58,810 bases of DNA, taken from contig JBDTNK010000006.1 in the NCBI GenBank assembly GCA_039933775.1, positions 1 to 58,810 on the forward strand, written 5' to 3'. Numbering within the stretch: position 1 is the first letter of the stretch; each line of letters begins with the position of its first letter. The stretch is from JBDTNK01 sp039933775. Lineage in GTDB: Bacteria; Chloroflexota; Limnocylindria; QHBO01. Shown here piece after piece: positions 7,731 to 16,500 of the stretch. The position numbers were made by a program, and so were the translations under genes. The notes under the pieces are model-generated. The model saw only the letters and a program-made list of their open reading frames with translations. It was not told the origin of the DNA and made no database searches.

Positions 7731-9044
7731 CTACGCTCCCAGCAGGCGGGCCTTCAGTGCGCTGATGCGTGCGTACGAAGCGTCGATGCGCGCCTCGCTG
7801 ATTGCGCCATTGGCGACGTGCGCCGCGATGATGTCGATCGTGCGCTCGACGAGGCCACTGCCGGTCTGGTCCGCGATCGTCAGGATGTCGACCCCGGCGC
7901 CGATGGCCAGGGCCAGCGCATCCTCGTATTTGTACGCGGACTTGATCGCCGCCATGTTGAGGTCATCGCTGATCACCACGCCACCGTAGCCGAGCTGCTC
8001 GCGCAGCACGCCGGTGATCGTTGCGTACGACAGCGTCGCCGGATAGACCGAGTCCAGCCGGGCGTTGTAGATGTGGCCGGTCATGATCGCGTCAACGACC
8101 CCGCCGGCGAGCAGATTCTTGAACGGCAGCAGCTCGTAATCGGTCCAGTTGGCCGTCACGTCCACGACGCCAAGATGGGTGTCACCGTCGGCGCTGCCCT
8201 GACCGGGGAAGTGCTTGATCGCGTTCCGCACGCCCACCGCCCTGTGGCCGGCGATGAAGGCGGCCGCGTGCGCGGAGGTGATGCCGGCATCGCCCGAGAA
8301 GCTGCGCCCGTTGCCCCCGATCGCGCGGTTGGCGCGGTTGAGGTTGAGATCGACCACGGGTGCCAGGTTGAGGTTAATGCCGACCGATGCGAGAGTCTGC
8401 GCGATCGCGGCGCCCTGCGCCTGCGTGAACGCGACGTCGTTGCGTTGCCCCAGCGTGGCCGCGCTGTACGTCGCGGGGAAGCCGTTCTTGGGGCTGAGCC
8501 GCGCCACATTGCCGCCCTCCTCGTCAACCGCCACGAGCAGCGGCGCTCCCAGCGGCGTGCTGTGCGAGGCCGCCTGCAGCGTCGCCACCAGGTTGGCCAG
8601 CTGCGTCGGGGAGGTGATGTTGCGACTGTCGAAGAGGACGACGCCGCCGAGGGCCTGCTGCGTGATGTCGTGAATGATCGGCGTGCTCGCATCCACCGAG
8701 GTCGCCCGAAACCCCACCAGCAGCATCTGTCCGATGCGGGTGCGCAGGTCGGGTTTGATGTTGGCCGCCAGCGCCGGCTGCGCCTTCCTGGAAGGCAGCC
8801 CGGGCGGGGCGAGTCGCTCCACGTCGATGACCGATGTCGCCACCCTGCTCTTGGCGGCCGATCCCAGGCGCCGCGCCGCGGCGGCCGCGGTCATCGCCGA
8901 TTCGCCGAAGAGTGGTCCGAACGCCGAGCGCATGACCGAGGTCCCCGCCTCGACGGCCATGCCGCTCAGCGCGATGGCGGCACCGATCAGCAGCCGCCGG
9001 CGCGTGTGCAGCGCGGAATCGCTCAGAGGGTCGTGCTCGGCCAC
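7731..9044 (-). CDS. secreted glycoside hydrolase family 3 protein (beta-N-acetylhexosaminidase-like)
   Basis: 437 residues. A Tat- or Sec-like N-terminus (TRRRLLIGAAIALSG, 14-28) implies export. The GH3 TIM barrel starts near 100 (IGQMLLVGF) and carries VAVDEEGG (171-178), the NagZ-type KHFPGQG (277-283) and SDDLNM (359-364) with the candidate nucleophile Asp. Such enzymes remove terminal N-acetylglucosamine or related sugars; in Gram-positive bacteria secreted forms trim peptidoglycan fragments. It ends near the barrel, so the second GH3 domain is absent. The gene begins 2 bases after the acetyltransferase stop, an operon arrangement. Confidence 0.88.
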   Translation of the reverse strand: MAEHDPLSDSALHTRRRLLIGAAIALSGMAVEAGTSVMRSAFGPLFGESAMTAAAAARRLGSAAKSRVATSVIDVERLAPPGLPSRKAQPALAANIKPDLRTRIGQMLLVGFRATSVDASTPIIHDITQQALGGVVLFDSRNITSPTQLANLVATLQAASHSTPLGAPLLVAVDEEGGNVARLSPKNGFPATYSAATLGQRNDVAFTQAQGAAIAQTLASVGINLNLAPVVDLNLNRANRAIGGNGRSFSGDAGITSAHAAAFIAGHRAVGVRNAIKHFPGQGSADGDTHLGVVDVTANWTDYELLPFKNLLAGGVVDAIMTGHIYNARLDSVYPATLSYATITGVLREQLGYGGVVISDDLNMAAIKSAYKYEDALALAIGAGVDILTIADQTGSGLVERTIDIIAAHVANGAISEARIDASYARISALKARLLGA

Positions 9045-9046
9045 CC

Positions 9047-9655
9047 TCAGCCTTCGTTGATCTCGGCGGCGAGCGCCGCGGATGCCTCGTCGCGCAGCAT
9101 GCCGAAGCCATGCGCGCTGGTCAGCTCTCCGTGGCTATCGCGCCGGTTGTGGCGCAGCGTTGCCTCGTGGCGGAAGCCGACGCGTCGCGCAACCGCCGAG
9201 CTGCGCTCGTTGCGCACGTCGCACCAGATCTCCAGTCGTTCCGCATCCAGCTCGCGAAAGGCGAACGCCGCAATGCCGCGCACCGCCTCGGTGATGTAGC
9301 CCTGCCCGCCGAAGCGGCTGCGAATCCAGTAGCCGACCTCGAAGCGCGGGACATCCCAGTCGATGCGATGCAAACCGCTCCCGCCGACCATCGTGGCGGG
9401 ATCGCTGCGCAGGTAGAGGAGCAGGCGCAGGTCGCGCCGCAGCAGAAAGTCGGCGTGCGCCTGGATGACGTTCTGTTCGGCTGCGCTCGGCGACTGCGGC
9501 TCGCTGGCCCACGGCATCCATGGCCGCAGCTCGGCCAGCGATTCGCTGACCGCGGCGTGCATCTCCGCTCCGTCACCAGGGCGCGGCGCGCGGATGAGAA
9601 GCCGCTCCGTCTCGAACGAGTCGGGGAAGGCGCGCAGCATCGGGCTCGTGATCAC
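9047..9655 (-). CDS. GNAT-family acetyltransferase (RimJ/RimL type)
   Basis: 202 residues. It opens with the RimL-style FETERLLIRAPRPGDGAEMH. The acetyl-CoA loop RSRFGGQGYITEAV fits the R-x-x-G-x-G/A motif, followed by LEIWCDVRNERSSAVARRVG, where the NERS-VA motif closes motif B. These enzymes acetylate N-termini or small amines; the target here is unknown. It is the first gene of a two-gene unit with the GH3 enzyme. Confidence 0.9.
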   Translation of the reverse strand: MITSPMLRAFPDSFETERLLIRAPRPGDGAEMHAAVSESLAELRPWMPWASEPQSPSAAEQNVIQAHADFLLRRDLRLLLYLRSDPATMVGGSGLHRIDWDVPRFEVGYWIRSRFGGQGYITEAVRGIAAFAFRELDAERLEIWCDVRNERSSAVARRVGFRHEATLRHNRRDSHGELTSAHGFGMLRDEASAALAAEINEG

Positions 9656-9671
9656 GCGCGAACGGTACCAG

Positions 9672-11612
9672 TCACTCGACGAGCGTAACTGCGGTCGCGA
9701 CGAAGCGCAGGCGGCAGCCGTTCACGATCTCCTGCGGCACCAGGCGCCATGGCGCCGTTGTGGGGCCGGGCAGCCAGCTGCAGTTCGCCGCCGCCGGATC
9801 GTCGAAGTGCCCGGTGATCTCGATCTCGTGGCCGCCCCAGGCGGGATCGAACGCGAGCGGCGGCTTGAGCGCCAGCGGCGCGCCCAACCAGTAGTCGGAG
9901 GCGATCGGCGAGATGACGAGCGCCGACGCCGAATAGTCAGCCAGCCAGGCGGGATCGTAGTGGTCCATCGGAGATCCACCGAAGCAGTCATGACAGTCGA
10001 TGGCGTGGGCGCGGAACGTCATCGGCTCATCGGCGTGGCAGGCGACCGCGAGCGGCACGTCGAGGCTGCCGAAGGTGAGTGCATCGGTGGGCAGCGGCTG
10101 GCATCGGTTCGTGGGCGGGTCGGACGCGGCGCTGACGACGGGCGAGGCCTCCGGCTGCCAGCCATCCTCGGCGCGGTGCCAGAAGAGCGGGTTGATGCCG
10201 CTGAGCGAGGGCCGGTAGCCGAGCGCGACCATGCCCGCCGGACCGGCCGCCATAAGGGTCGGGACGCCACGCATCTCGGCAGCGGGGAAGGGCTCCGAGC
10301 GCCAGCCCGCCACGCTCATGCGCCAGGCGACGGCGTCGCCGGTCGCGGTGTCCCAGCCGATCGCCAGGCCCTGGTCGCCGTCGGGCACGAGGGCCGCGAT
10401 GCGGGTCCCCTCGAGCGCGGCATCCGCGTCGGCCAGGTAACGCCAGGTGACGGCCTGGGTGCCGATCGTGCCGTGCCACGTTCGCGTCGCCCCGTCAGGG
10501 CCCTCGTCGACGGCGAGCAGGCCATCCCAGGTCTCGATGACGCGCAGCAGCTCGCCGCGCGGTCCGTCGTCGGCGGGGATCCAGGTCGCGGCGTCCCGGC
10601 TGAACAGGCCAGATGCGCCGCTTCCGTGCACCAGGAACCCGTCCGAAACGCTCGCGATTACGATTCCCTGGCCGGCGCGCACGAGCGCGGCAGCGGTGAT
10701 CTCGTGCCACGTCACGCCATCGACCGACTGCCACATGACGCCGGCGGAGCCCGATGCCGTGAGCAGCGCGTATCCGCCTGGCGCCCCGCTGACCTGGCCC
10801 AGTTCGCCGGGGAAGCTCCCGAGCGCCTGCCAGTCCAGGCCATCGTCCGACTGCCACAGGGTGTACAGCGGCATGCTCCCATCGGCAGAGAACGTGGTGA
10901 TCGCCGCGAGCCAGCCGGCCGGTCCGTGGGCAACCCCCGCCACGTAGCCGGGGGCCATGGCCGAGGTATCGGCCGCGTGCCAGCTGGCGCCGTCGGACGA
11001 GCTGACGAGCAGGAGCGATCCATCCGGACCGCCGCCCCACGCCACGAAGCCCGAGGCGCCGGCCGCGATGCCATACACCTCACTGCCGCCGCGGTACGGC
11101 GCCTCCGGAAATCGCTCGACGAGCGAGGGATCGGAGGCATCGATCCAGCCACTGCGCTCCGGCGCATCGACGGCGAGCCAGCCAGTCCGTGCCTCGCCAC
11201 CCAGCCCGCTCACGCTGGTGGCGTGGCCGACGAAGCCCGCCGGCAACGTCGCCAGCACCTCCTGCGAACTCCCCTCCGCCACGAGCGGCACCTCGCCGCG
11301 GGTGCGGATCCATCCGAAGAACTGCTGCGCCGGTTGCGCCGCCGGCAGCTCGGCGATCCGCTCCAGGGTGATCACTCGCGGCGCCGCCGTCGGACGCGGC
11401 GTCCGGCTGGGTCGCGGGGTTGCCGAGGCGGCGGCCGATGCCGATGCGCGCGCCGCATCCGCGCCATCGGGCAGGAGCTTGCCGACCGCCAGCAGCGCGC
11501 CGCCGACCAGGGCCAGGCCGGCCACCGCGATGAGCAGTCGCTCGCCGAACGTGCCGCGCGGCCGCACGCCCTCGACCGTCTCGATTCCGAAGTCGTCCCC
11601 ATCCCCCGCCAT
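9672..11612 (-). CDS. membrane-anchored Asp-box beta-propeller-like protein
   Basis: About 646 residues. One N-terminal membrane helix (about 25-45, LLIAVAGLALVGGALLAVG) is followed by an Ala/Ser/Pro/Thr linker and a long extracellular region of beta repeats. Several repeats carry Asp-box-like text (SSDGASW, SDDGLDW, SVDGVTW) as in sialidase/BNR propellers, but no catalytic residues are evident. The C-terminal 170 residues contain cysteines (CQPL, CHADE, DCHDC, CSW, GCRL) and form a separate domain. The start is the ATG at 11612, next to a GTG. Possibly a binding or sensing surface protein. Confidence 0.7.
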   Translation of the reverse strand: MAGDGDDFGIETVEGVRPRGTFGERLLIAVAGLALVGGALLAVGKLLPDGADAARASASAAASATPRPSRTPRPTAAPRVITLERIAELPAAQPAQQFFGWIRTRGEVPLVAEGSSQEVLATLPAGFVGHATSVSGLGGEARTGWLAVDAPERSGWIDASDPSLVERFPEAPYRGGSEVYGIAAGASGFVAWGGGPDGSLLLVSSSDGASWHAADTSAMAPGYVAGVAHGPAGWLAAITTFSADGSMPLYTLWQSDDGLDWQALGSFPGELGQVSGAPGGYALLTASGSAGVMWQSVDGVTWHEITAAALVRAGQGIVIASVSDGFLVHGSGASGLFSRDAATWIPADDGPRGELLRVIETWDGLLAVDEGPDGATRTWHGTIGTQAVTWRYLADADAALEGTRIAALVPDGDQGLAIGWDTATGDAVAWRMSVAGWRSEPFPAAEMRGVPTLMAAGPAGMVALGYRPSLSGINPLFWHRAEDGWQPEASPVVSAASDPPTNRCQPLPTDALTFGSLDVPLAVACHADEPMTFRAHAIDCHDCFGGSPMDHYDPAWLADYSASALVISPIASDYWLGAPLALKPPLAFDPAWGGHEIEITGHFDDPAAANCSWLPGPTTAPWRLVPQEIVNGCRLRFVATAVTLVE

Positions 11613-11661
11613 CACGGTGCACCGATGCGTTGCTGCAGCCTACCCCCCGGCAGCAAGCGGT

Positions 11662-12036
11662 TCAGTCGCCCTGCTCGACCGCCTCGCCCCACGCCGTGAC
11701 GCCGAACTGGATCGCGAGGTGGGTCATGGGGCCGTTTGGAGCCGCGCCGTGCCAGTGCTCCTCGCCGGGAAGGGCCGTCACGAGGTCACCGGGATCCAGG
11801 GAGACGGGCGTGCCATCACGCGCCGCCATCCGTGCCTGGCCCTCCAGGATGTAAAGCACCTGTCCACCGGGATGGCGGTGCCAGTTGGTTCGCGCGCCGG
11901 CCGCGAAGCTGACCGCCAGCGCGGTGCCGGACGGTTCGTCGATGGCGCCGTAGTCCCGGCGCTCCACGCTGCCGCCGCTGAAATTCGATGGGTCCATCGG
12001 CCCCTTCGGGCTCTCACTGGCACGCGCGATTCTCAT
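11662..12036 (-). CDS. small cupin-domain protein
   Basis: 124 residues forming a single cupin barrel. Motif 1 is visible as TNWHRHPGGQVLYILEG and motif 2 as PGDLVTALPGEEHWHGA; the two His in WHRH and the His in EEHWH are likely metal ligands. Proteins of this size include sugar-binding cupins and carboxymuconolactone-decarboxylase-associated cupins. Substrate cannot be told. It sits between the Asp-box protein and the membrane protein of the HipA operon with short gaps, so it may be the last gene of that unit. Confidence 0.85.
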   Translation of the reverse strand: MRIARASESPKGPMDPSNFSGGSVERRDYGAIDEPSGTALAVSFAAGARTNWHRHPGGQVLYILEGQARMAARDGTPVSLDPGDLVTALPGEEHWHGAAPNGPMTHLAIQFGVTAWGEAVEQGD

Positions 12037-12062
12037 GCGGTGATGCTTCCTTTCCGAATCCT

Positions 12063-12878
12063 TCAGTCGCGAGCCCAGATGCCGGTCTCGAGGTCGCGAC
12101 CGCGTTCACCATCGAGGCAGGTGTCGACGATGCGCACGAAGTAGATGCCCGCATCGGCCGCCGGATGCGCGTGGTATGAACCGCGCGAGTCCGGGCATGC
12201 CGGATCATTGTCGAACACCACGGTCCAGCCCGACCACTCGAAGGCGCCCGCCCATCGATCGCCGACGCGGTAGGTCGATCCGTCCAGGCTGATCGTCTCC
12301 GCCGGCTCCTCCCCGGTCGCGGGGCGCGTATACGAGCCGGCCTCCCAGAACCGGCCGTCGCCCTCGTCCAGGTTGAGCCCGATGACGCGGCCAATCGATC
12401 CGCCCGCCACCACCAGCAGCACCAACAGGACCGATGCAATCGCCACCCGACCGGACGGCCGCGCCGGCGCAACCGCCGCAGCGAGCATGACGACGCCGAG
12501 CCCGATGGCGACGATGAGCGCCCACCCCGGCGTGAGCGTGACGCGCGAGGCATGGCCGACCTGCCACACCGGCAACATCGACGCGACGAGGAGGCCGAGC
12601 ACGAGCACGGACCCGACGATCAGCAACCAGCCGGGAATGCGCTCCGGGCGCAGGGCACGCACCGCGCCGGCGAGCCCGACGACGAGTGCCAGCAGCGCGG
12701 CCGCGGTCACGACCGGCACCGCCACATCACGCCAGGCGCTGAGTTCCACGAACACGTCGCGGTAGCCCTCGCCGGTCACGACCCGCTCGTGGACGATCCA
12801 CGCCGGCACGAAGGAGAGGGCAAAGATCGCGACCCCGGCGGCCGCGACGAGGAGCGACCAGCGACGTACCCCGATCAT
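12063..12878 (-). CDS. membrane protein, third gene of the HipA-like/DUF3037 operon
   Basis: 271 residues with about five hydrophobic helices in the first 165 (including WSLLVAAAGVAIFALSFVP and VAIASVLLVLLVVAGGSIG), then a C-terminal domain of about 100 residues likely outside the membrane. That domain has two Cys (DNDPACPDS, IVDTCLDG) that could pair. Its ATG overlaps the stop of the DUF3037 gene (ATGA), so translation is coupled. No family recognised. Coupling to HipA-like and DUF3037 genes is seen; functional partnership is inference. Confidence 0.7.
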   Translation of the reverse strand: MIGVRRWSLLVAAAGVAIFALSFVPAWIVHERVVTGEGYRDVFVELSAWRDVAVPVVTAAALLALVVGLAGAVRALRPERIPGWLLIVGSVLVLGLLVASMLPVWQVGHASRVTLTPGWALIVAIGLGVVMLAAAVAPARPSGRVAIASVLLVLLVVAGGSIGRVIGLNLDEGDGRFWEAGSYTRPATGEEPAETISLDGSTYRVGDRWAGAFEWSGWTVVFDNDPACPDSRGSYHAHPAADAGIYFVRIVDTCLDGERGRDLETGIWARD

Positions 12879-13258
12879 GAACCCACGAGCGTCCGGTAGA
12901 GGTCGTCGAACGTGGCGGCGGGGTCATCGGTCGTGCCGCCGTGGATCGGCCCGGGCTGGACCGCCGTGCTGCGCGCGGCCGAAAGCCAGTGGAAGCGCTG
13001 GCTCTGGTCCATCTGCGCCAGCGGCCCGGTCTCCACGCCGCCATCCGCAATGCGCTCGAAGAGCTGCAGCTGGGCGCGGATGGCATCGATGTCACAGTCC
13101 GCGCGCAGCGCGTGCAGCCGGTCGACGTCGAGCGCGGTGCGGGCCCGCAGGAAACGCTGCGGCCGGCAGAACAGGATCAGGCCGGCGTTCAGGAACTCCT
13201 CGCGCCCGATGTCGGGCACCACGCGCACCACGGCATACGAAAACGGGCTACGCGACAT
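12875..13258 (-). CDS. DUF3037 family protein
   Basis: About 127 residues. It begins FSYAVVRVVPDIGREEFLNA and continues VGLILFC-like (AGLILFCRPQRFLRAR), the hallmark start of DUF3037. The ATG at 13258 lies 11 bases inside the end of the HipA-like gene; upstream residues in the frame have no family match. DUF3037 genes commonly pair with a HipA-like kinase gene, and here the pairing is an overlap. The biochemical role is not established. Its stop overlaps the next gene. Confidence 0.85.
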   Translation of the reverse strand: MSRSPFSYAVVRVVPDIGREEFLNAGLILFCRPQRFLRARTALDVDRLHALRADCDIDAIRAQLQLFERIADGGVETGPLAQMDQSQRFHWLSAARSTAVQPGPIHGGTTDDPAATFDDLYRTLVGS

Positions 13259-14039
13259 CGCGCTGTGCCTCGCGTCGCGCGGACTCGGCTGTCGCGACCC
13301 ACGTCTCCCGTGCCTCAAGCCGGATCTGCAGGTAGCGCCGGTACGCTTCGCGCTCCTCCGGCGGACCCTCGAAGCGCGGGTCGCTCAGCCACTCGTCGGG
13401 GATCAGCGCCACGATCCGCTCGAGCTCGCCGTGCGGCAACCGCGGCGCGAGCCGCGCATCGGCCGCAACAATGGAGCCGGCGAACGGCAGCAGGATGTGC
13501 TCACCGATGCGCTCGAAGGGTCGCCGCGCGTGCGCATCGGGCTCAGCCCAGGAATGCTGGATGTAGAGCGCCGCACCGTGGTCAATGAGCCACATGCGAC
13601 CGTCGTGCACGATCAGGTTCGCGTTCTGCGGCGTGCGGTCGGGGTTCGTGGTCAGGTCGTCGAACCAGACGACGTCGGCCGCGAAGTCGGCGCCCTCCGC
13701 CGGCGGCTTGGTCATGTCCGTCGCCAGCGCGCCGGGCACGAATGCCAGACCGATGTTCAGGCCGACCGACCAGCCCAGCAGGTCGCGGATCTCCTGGTGC
13801 GGCTCCGCCGTGGCGATCGATTCGGGCAGGTCGGCCAGCACGATCTCCGGAACCGGCAGGCCAAGGCTGCGACCGATCTCGCCCACGACCAGCTCGGCGA
13901 CAAGCGCCTTGGACCCGTGACCCGCGCCGCGAAACTTGACGACGTACTCGCCGCCGTCGTCGGCCTCGATCAGCGCTGGTAGCGAGCTGCCCTCGCGCAG
14001 CGGGGTGATGTAGCGGGTGATATCGACGCGTCGCACCAT
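13248..14039 (-). CDS. HipA-like kinase-fold protein
   Basis: About 263 residues, shorter than HipA toxins (about 440), lacking the N-terminal lobe that contacts HipB. Nucleotide-binding text includes GGEYVVKFRG (Lys in beta3). The catalytic loop resembles HipA: NPDRTPQNANLIV, followed by LIDHGAAL in the place of the DFG-type metal motif. The ATG at 14039 is chosen because the frame further upstream runs into a repeat element. It leads an operon with DUF3037 and a membrane protein, each overlapping. No HipB-like antitoxin is nearby, so a classical toxin role is doubtful. Confidence 0.8.
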   Translation of the reverse strand: MVRRVDITRYITPLREGSSLPALIEADDGGEYVVKFRGAGHGSKALVAELVVGEIGRSLGLPVPEIVLADLPESIATAEPHQEIRDLLGWSVGLNIGLAFVPGALATDMTKPPAEGADFAADVVWFDDLTTNPDRTPQNANLIVHDGRMWLIDHGAALYIQHSWAEPDAHARRPFERIGEHILLPFAGSIVAADARLAPRLPHGELERIVALIPDEWLSDPRFEGPPEEREAYRRYLQIRLEARETWVATAESARREAQRDVA

Positions 14040-14122
14040 TCCCGCGGAGTGTAGTGGGGCGCCGTTGCAGGTGCGGAGGCTCGTGGGCGGCACCGGTTCC
14101 GCGGTTGCGGGGGTTGCGGCCA

Positions 14123-14270
14123 TTGCACCGGGTGCACGCATCGGCCAGGGAGGCGGTCGCAGCGCCGCCCATCTGGCCGAGCCTTTCAACCTCTGCAAAC
14201 ATCGGCCTCGCAGGAGCGCCATGTCAGCCTTTCGGTGCCGTTCGTTGGCCGATGCGTGCGTGGCGTGCAA
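14123..14270. repeat. MITE-like element, family B, copy 1
   Basis: 148 bp with 25-bp imperfect terminal inverted repeats: left TTGCACCGGGTGCACGCATC, then GGCCA; right end the reverse complement of the same ends with a different 6-base middle. It matches 21593-21740 without gaps, with about 17 differences. It lies 84 bases upstream of the HipA-like start. The rest of the roughly 500-base intergenic region (14271-14543) holds a widely spaced inverted repeat (GCGTTAGC at 14387, GCTAACGC at 14471) but no gene that I can support. Confidence 0.75.
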
Positions 14271-14543
14271 GCGCAGAACGTGCGCCGCACACATGCCGTC
14301 GGCCAAGCGGCCTCCACACCGCTTGGGAACCGCGCGCACGGCTGGCAGGTCGGAGGCATCGGTCCTGACAGATGCCGTCCTGGTTTGCGTTAGCGGGTCA
14401 AACGCGCCCCGCAGCCGTCCGATGGAGCGTGGGCGAGCAGCCAACCCGCCCGATCCAGCCGAATTGGCCGGCTAACGCGAATCACGCGCGGAGCTGGCAA
14501 GTCGGGCGAGGGTCCGCGGACACCCCGGCTGCGGAGCCGCGCG

Positions 14544-15491
14544 CTACCGCGACGGACTCAGACCAAGACCCGATCGCCCGGTCGCGAGCATGGTTGCGCC
14601 GAGGATGGTGGTCAGCACCAGGCTGAGCCGCGCCAACAGCAGGCCGGCGAGCACGGCCTCTGTGGGTCCGCTGAATGATGCGACCAGCGCGACGACGACC
14701 GCCTCCTGGATTCCGACGCCGCTTGGCGTGAGCGGCACCGCGAGGCTGAGCCGGGCAACGGTGAGGGCCGCCAGCACCGGAAGCGTCGCGGTCGCGGGAT
14801 CGACGCCCGCGAGCAGGAACCAGGTCAGCGCCAGGCTGCCTGCATGGAACGCCAGGCCGCTGACAAGCCCGATGCCGGCGAGCATTGCCAGCGTCCGCCG
14901 GGGCAGGTGCGCAGCGCCGGCCTCCGGGCTGAACCGAGGCCAGCGTTTACCGATGATGCGACGAACCGGCGCGGGCGCGGCGACGAGCAGCGACGCGGCG
15001 ACCGCAACGAGGATTGCAGCGGCCACTCCGGTCACCACGACGCCACTCGCGATGCTCGTCTGGCTGGCGAGCAGCGCGAGCGCCGGAACACTCAACGCGC
15101 TGAGCGCGACATAGCTCGTCGCACGCTGCGCCAAGATCGGGAGCACCGTCATCGACCAGCCATGCCCGGCGGCTCGGACGGCGGCGGCCCGCACGACATC
15201 GCCGCCCAGGTTCGCCGGCGTGACTCCGCCGACCGCCTGCGCCGCATATGACAGTTGGAGCGTCGCCGGCCAGGGGATGGCGACACCACTCACCGCGTGC
15301 ACCATGGCGCGCCAGCCGGCGGCGGGGACCATGTGCATCGCGCTCAACCCCACCACGGCGATCAGGACGACCGCCAGGTCGGCGCCGGCGAGCGCCCGCC
15401 ACAGCTCCGCCGGATCGAGCGCAGCGAGGACGACGGCCAGGAGCACCACCCCGGCGACAAGGCGCAGGATCCGCCAGCGTGTCGGGCTCAT
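14544..15491 (-). CDS. flippase-like (LPG synthase transmembrane, UPF0104) protein
   Basis: 315 residues, about eight membrane helices, of the lysylphosphatidylglycerol-synthetase TM/UPF0104 family (AglD/MprF-like flippase domain). Signature pieces: the tract LQLSYAAQAVGGVTPANLGGDVVRA and, late, TPSGVGIQEAVVVALVAS. Members are thought to translocate lipid-linked sugars or lipids. Its ATG overlaps the pyruvyl transferase stop by 4 bases, making it the last gene of the glycan cluster. Inference: it flips the lipid-linked product made by the upstream glycosyltransferases. Confidence 0.85.
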   Translation of the reverse strand: MSPTRWRILRLVAGVVLLAVVLAALDPAELWRALAGADLAVVLIAVVGLSAMHMVPAAGWRAMVHAVSGVAIPWPATLQLSYAAQAVGGVTPANLGGDVVRAAAVRAAGHGWSMTVLPILAQRATSYVALSALSVPALALLASQTSIASGVVVTGVAAAILVAVAASLLVAAPAPVRRIIGKRWPRFSPEAGAAHLPRRTLAMLAGIGLVSGLAFHAGSLALTWFLLAGVDPATATLPVLAALTVARLSLAVPLTPSGVGIQEAVVVALVASFSGPTEAVLAGLLLARLSLVLTTILGATMLATGRSGLGLSPSR

Positions 15492-16495
15492 GACGCGAGC
15501 CGCTCCAGAGGATCAACGACGCGCTCTGCCAGGGCGACACGAAGCGCATCGGTCCACGCTCGACCGTTCGTCGCAACTGCCGCGAGCCCGTGCTCGTCCA
15601 GCCAGGCACTGACCTTTGGCGCGTACGGCACTGCGACGAACGGCACGCCCGTACGATGCGCGAAGAGCACGCTGTGGTACCGCATGCAGACAGCGCCCGC
15701 CAGGTGCGCGAACGCCGCGAGCACGACGGCGGGGTGCGCGCTCGGATCAAAGATGCGCAGCCGCGGGTGGCGCTCACGCAGTGCCTCGCCAAGCGACCGA
15801 TCGTCGTGGCCGGCAGCCGCCGGATGCGCGCTCATCGGGATGAAGCAGAACTCGACTCCCGGCAGCGCCGAGATCAGCTCGTCGGCGGCGACGAAGACGT
15901 CGGTTGCCATCTCTTCGTTCAATCCTGTCAGGCACAGACCGATGACCGGACGGTCCAGGTCAACGCCTGCTTCGCGCAGGAGGCGCCCCCCCGCCTCGGC
16001 TGCCGCAGGTTCCATGTCGAACGACCGATCCGGCTCGACCCGCGCGGCGATGCCCCACCCGTCCAGGACACGCTTTGAGGCGGAATCGCGAACGGTGACC
16101 GATGCTGCGCGTCGGAGGAGCGCGCGCACGAGCATCTGACGGCTGGCGGGCATCGCGTCGTCGATGCCGACCCCATCGACGATCACCGTCCGCCCCAGTG
16201 CGATGGCCAGCAGGCCGTAGAGCGGTAGAAGGCGTCCCACGCGACCCATGTCGCGACCGAAGAGGCCGCCGCCGCCGATCAGCAGGCTGCGATGACGCCG
16301 CAGGGCCCCGATGGCGTCGCGGACCGAGATCGCTGCCACCCCGTGCAGCGCCGTCGTGTCGGCCGGCGCACGGGAGACGACCGTCACGCGGCGCCCATGG
16401 AGCCGCCGGACGAGTCCGGCCAGGATGGCCTCGTCACCCACGTTGCGATAGCCGTAACCACCCACGATGAGGATCGGCTCCGGGATGTCCTTCAT
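15488..16495 (-). CDS. polysaccharide pyruvyl transferase family protein (CsaB-like)
   Basis: 335 residues of the PS_pyruv_trans family, which add ketal-linked pyruvate from phosphoenolpyruvate to sugars of cell-wall polymers. Landmarks: GGYGYRNVGDEAIL at the N-terminus, the LLIGGGGLFGRDMG loop, and late MRYHSVLFAHRTGVPFVAVPY with the catalytic-region Arg-His. CsaB homologues create the pyruvylated anchor for S-layer proteins. The gene sits between a large membrane protein (5 bases upstream) and the flippase-like gene (4-base overlap). Confidence 0.88.
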   Translation of the reverse strand: MKDIPEPILIVGGYGYRNVGDEAILAGLVRRLHGRRVTVVSRAPADTTALHGVAAISVRDAIGALRRHRSLLIGGGGLFGRDMGRVGRLLPLYGLLAIALGRTVIVDGVGIDDAMPASRQMLVRALLRRAASVTVRDSASKRVLDGWGIAARVEPDRSFDMEPAAAEAGGRLLREAGVDLDRPVIGLCLTGLNEEMATDVFVAADELISALPGVEFCFIPMSAHPAAAGHDDRSLGEALRERHPRLRIFDPSAHPAVVLAAFAHLAGAVCMRYHSVLFAHRTGVPFVAVPYAPKVSAWLDEHGLAAVATNGRAWTDALRVALAERVVDPLERLAS

Positions 16496-16500
16496 CCGTC

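Noticed and set aside
7614..11699. Very long plus-strand open frames opposite the GH3, GNAT and Asp-box genes
   Set aside because: Opposite strand carries well-recognised proteins; these frames have Arg/Gly/Ala-rich shadow composition and no motif.
14040..14444. 135-residue N-terminal extension of the HipA-like protein running through the family-B element
   Set aside because: The kinase fold starts at 14039; similar translations at 21600-21750 reflect the DNA repeat, with frame-neutral differences rather than protein conservation.
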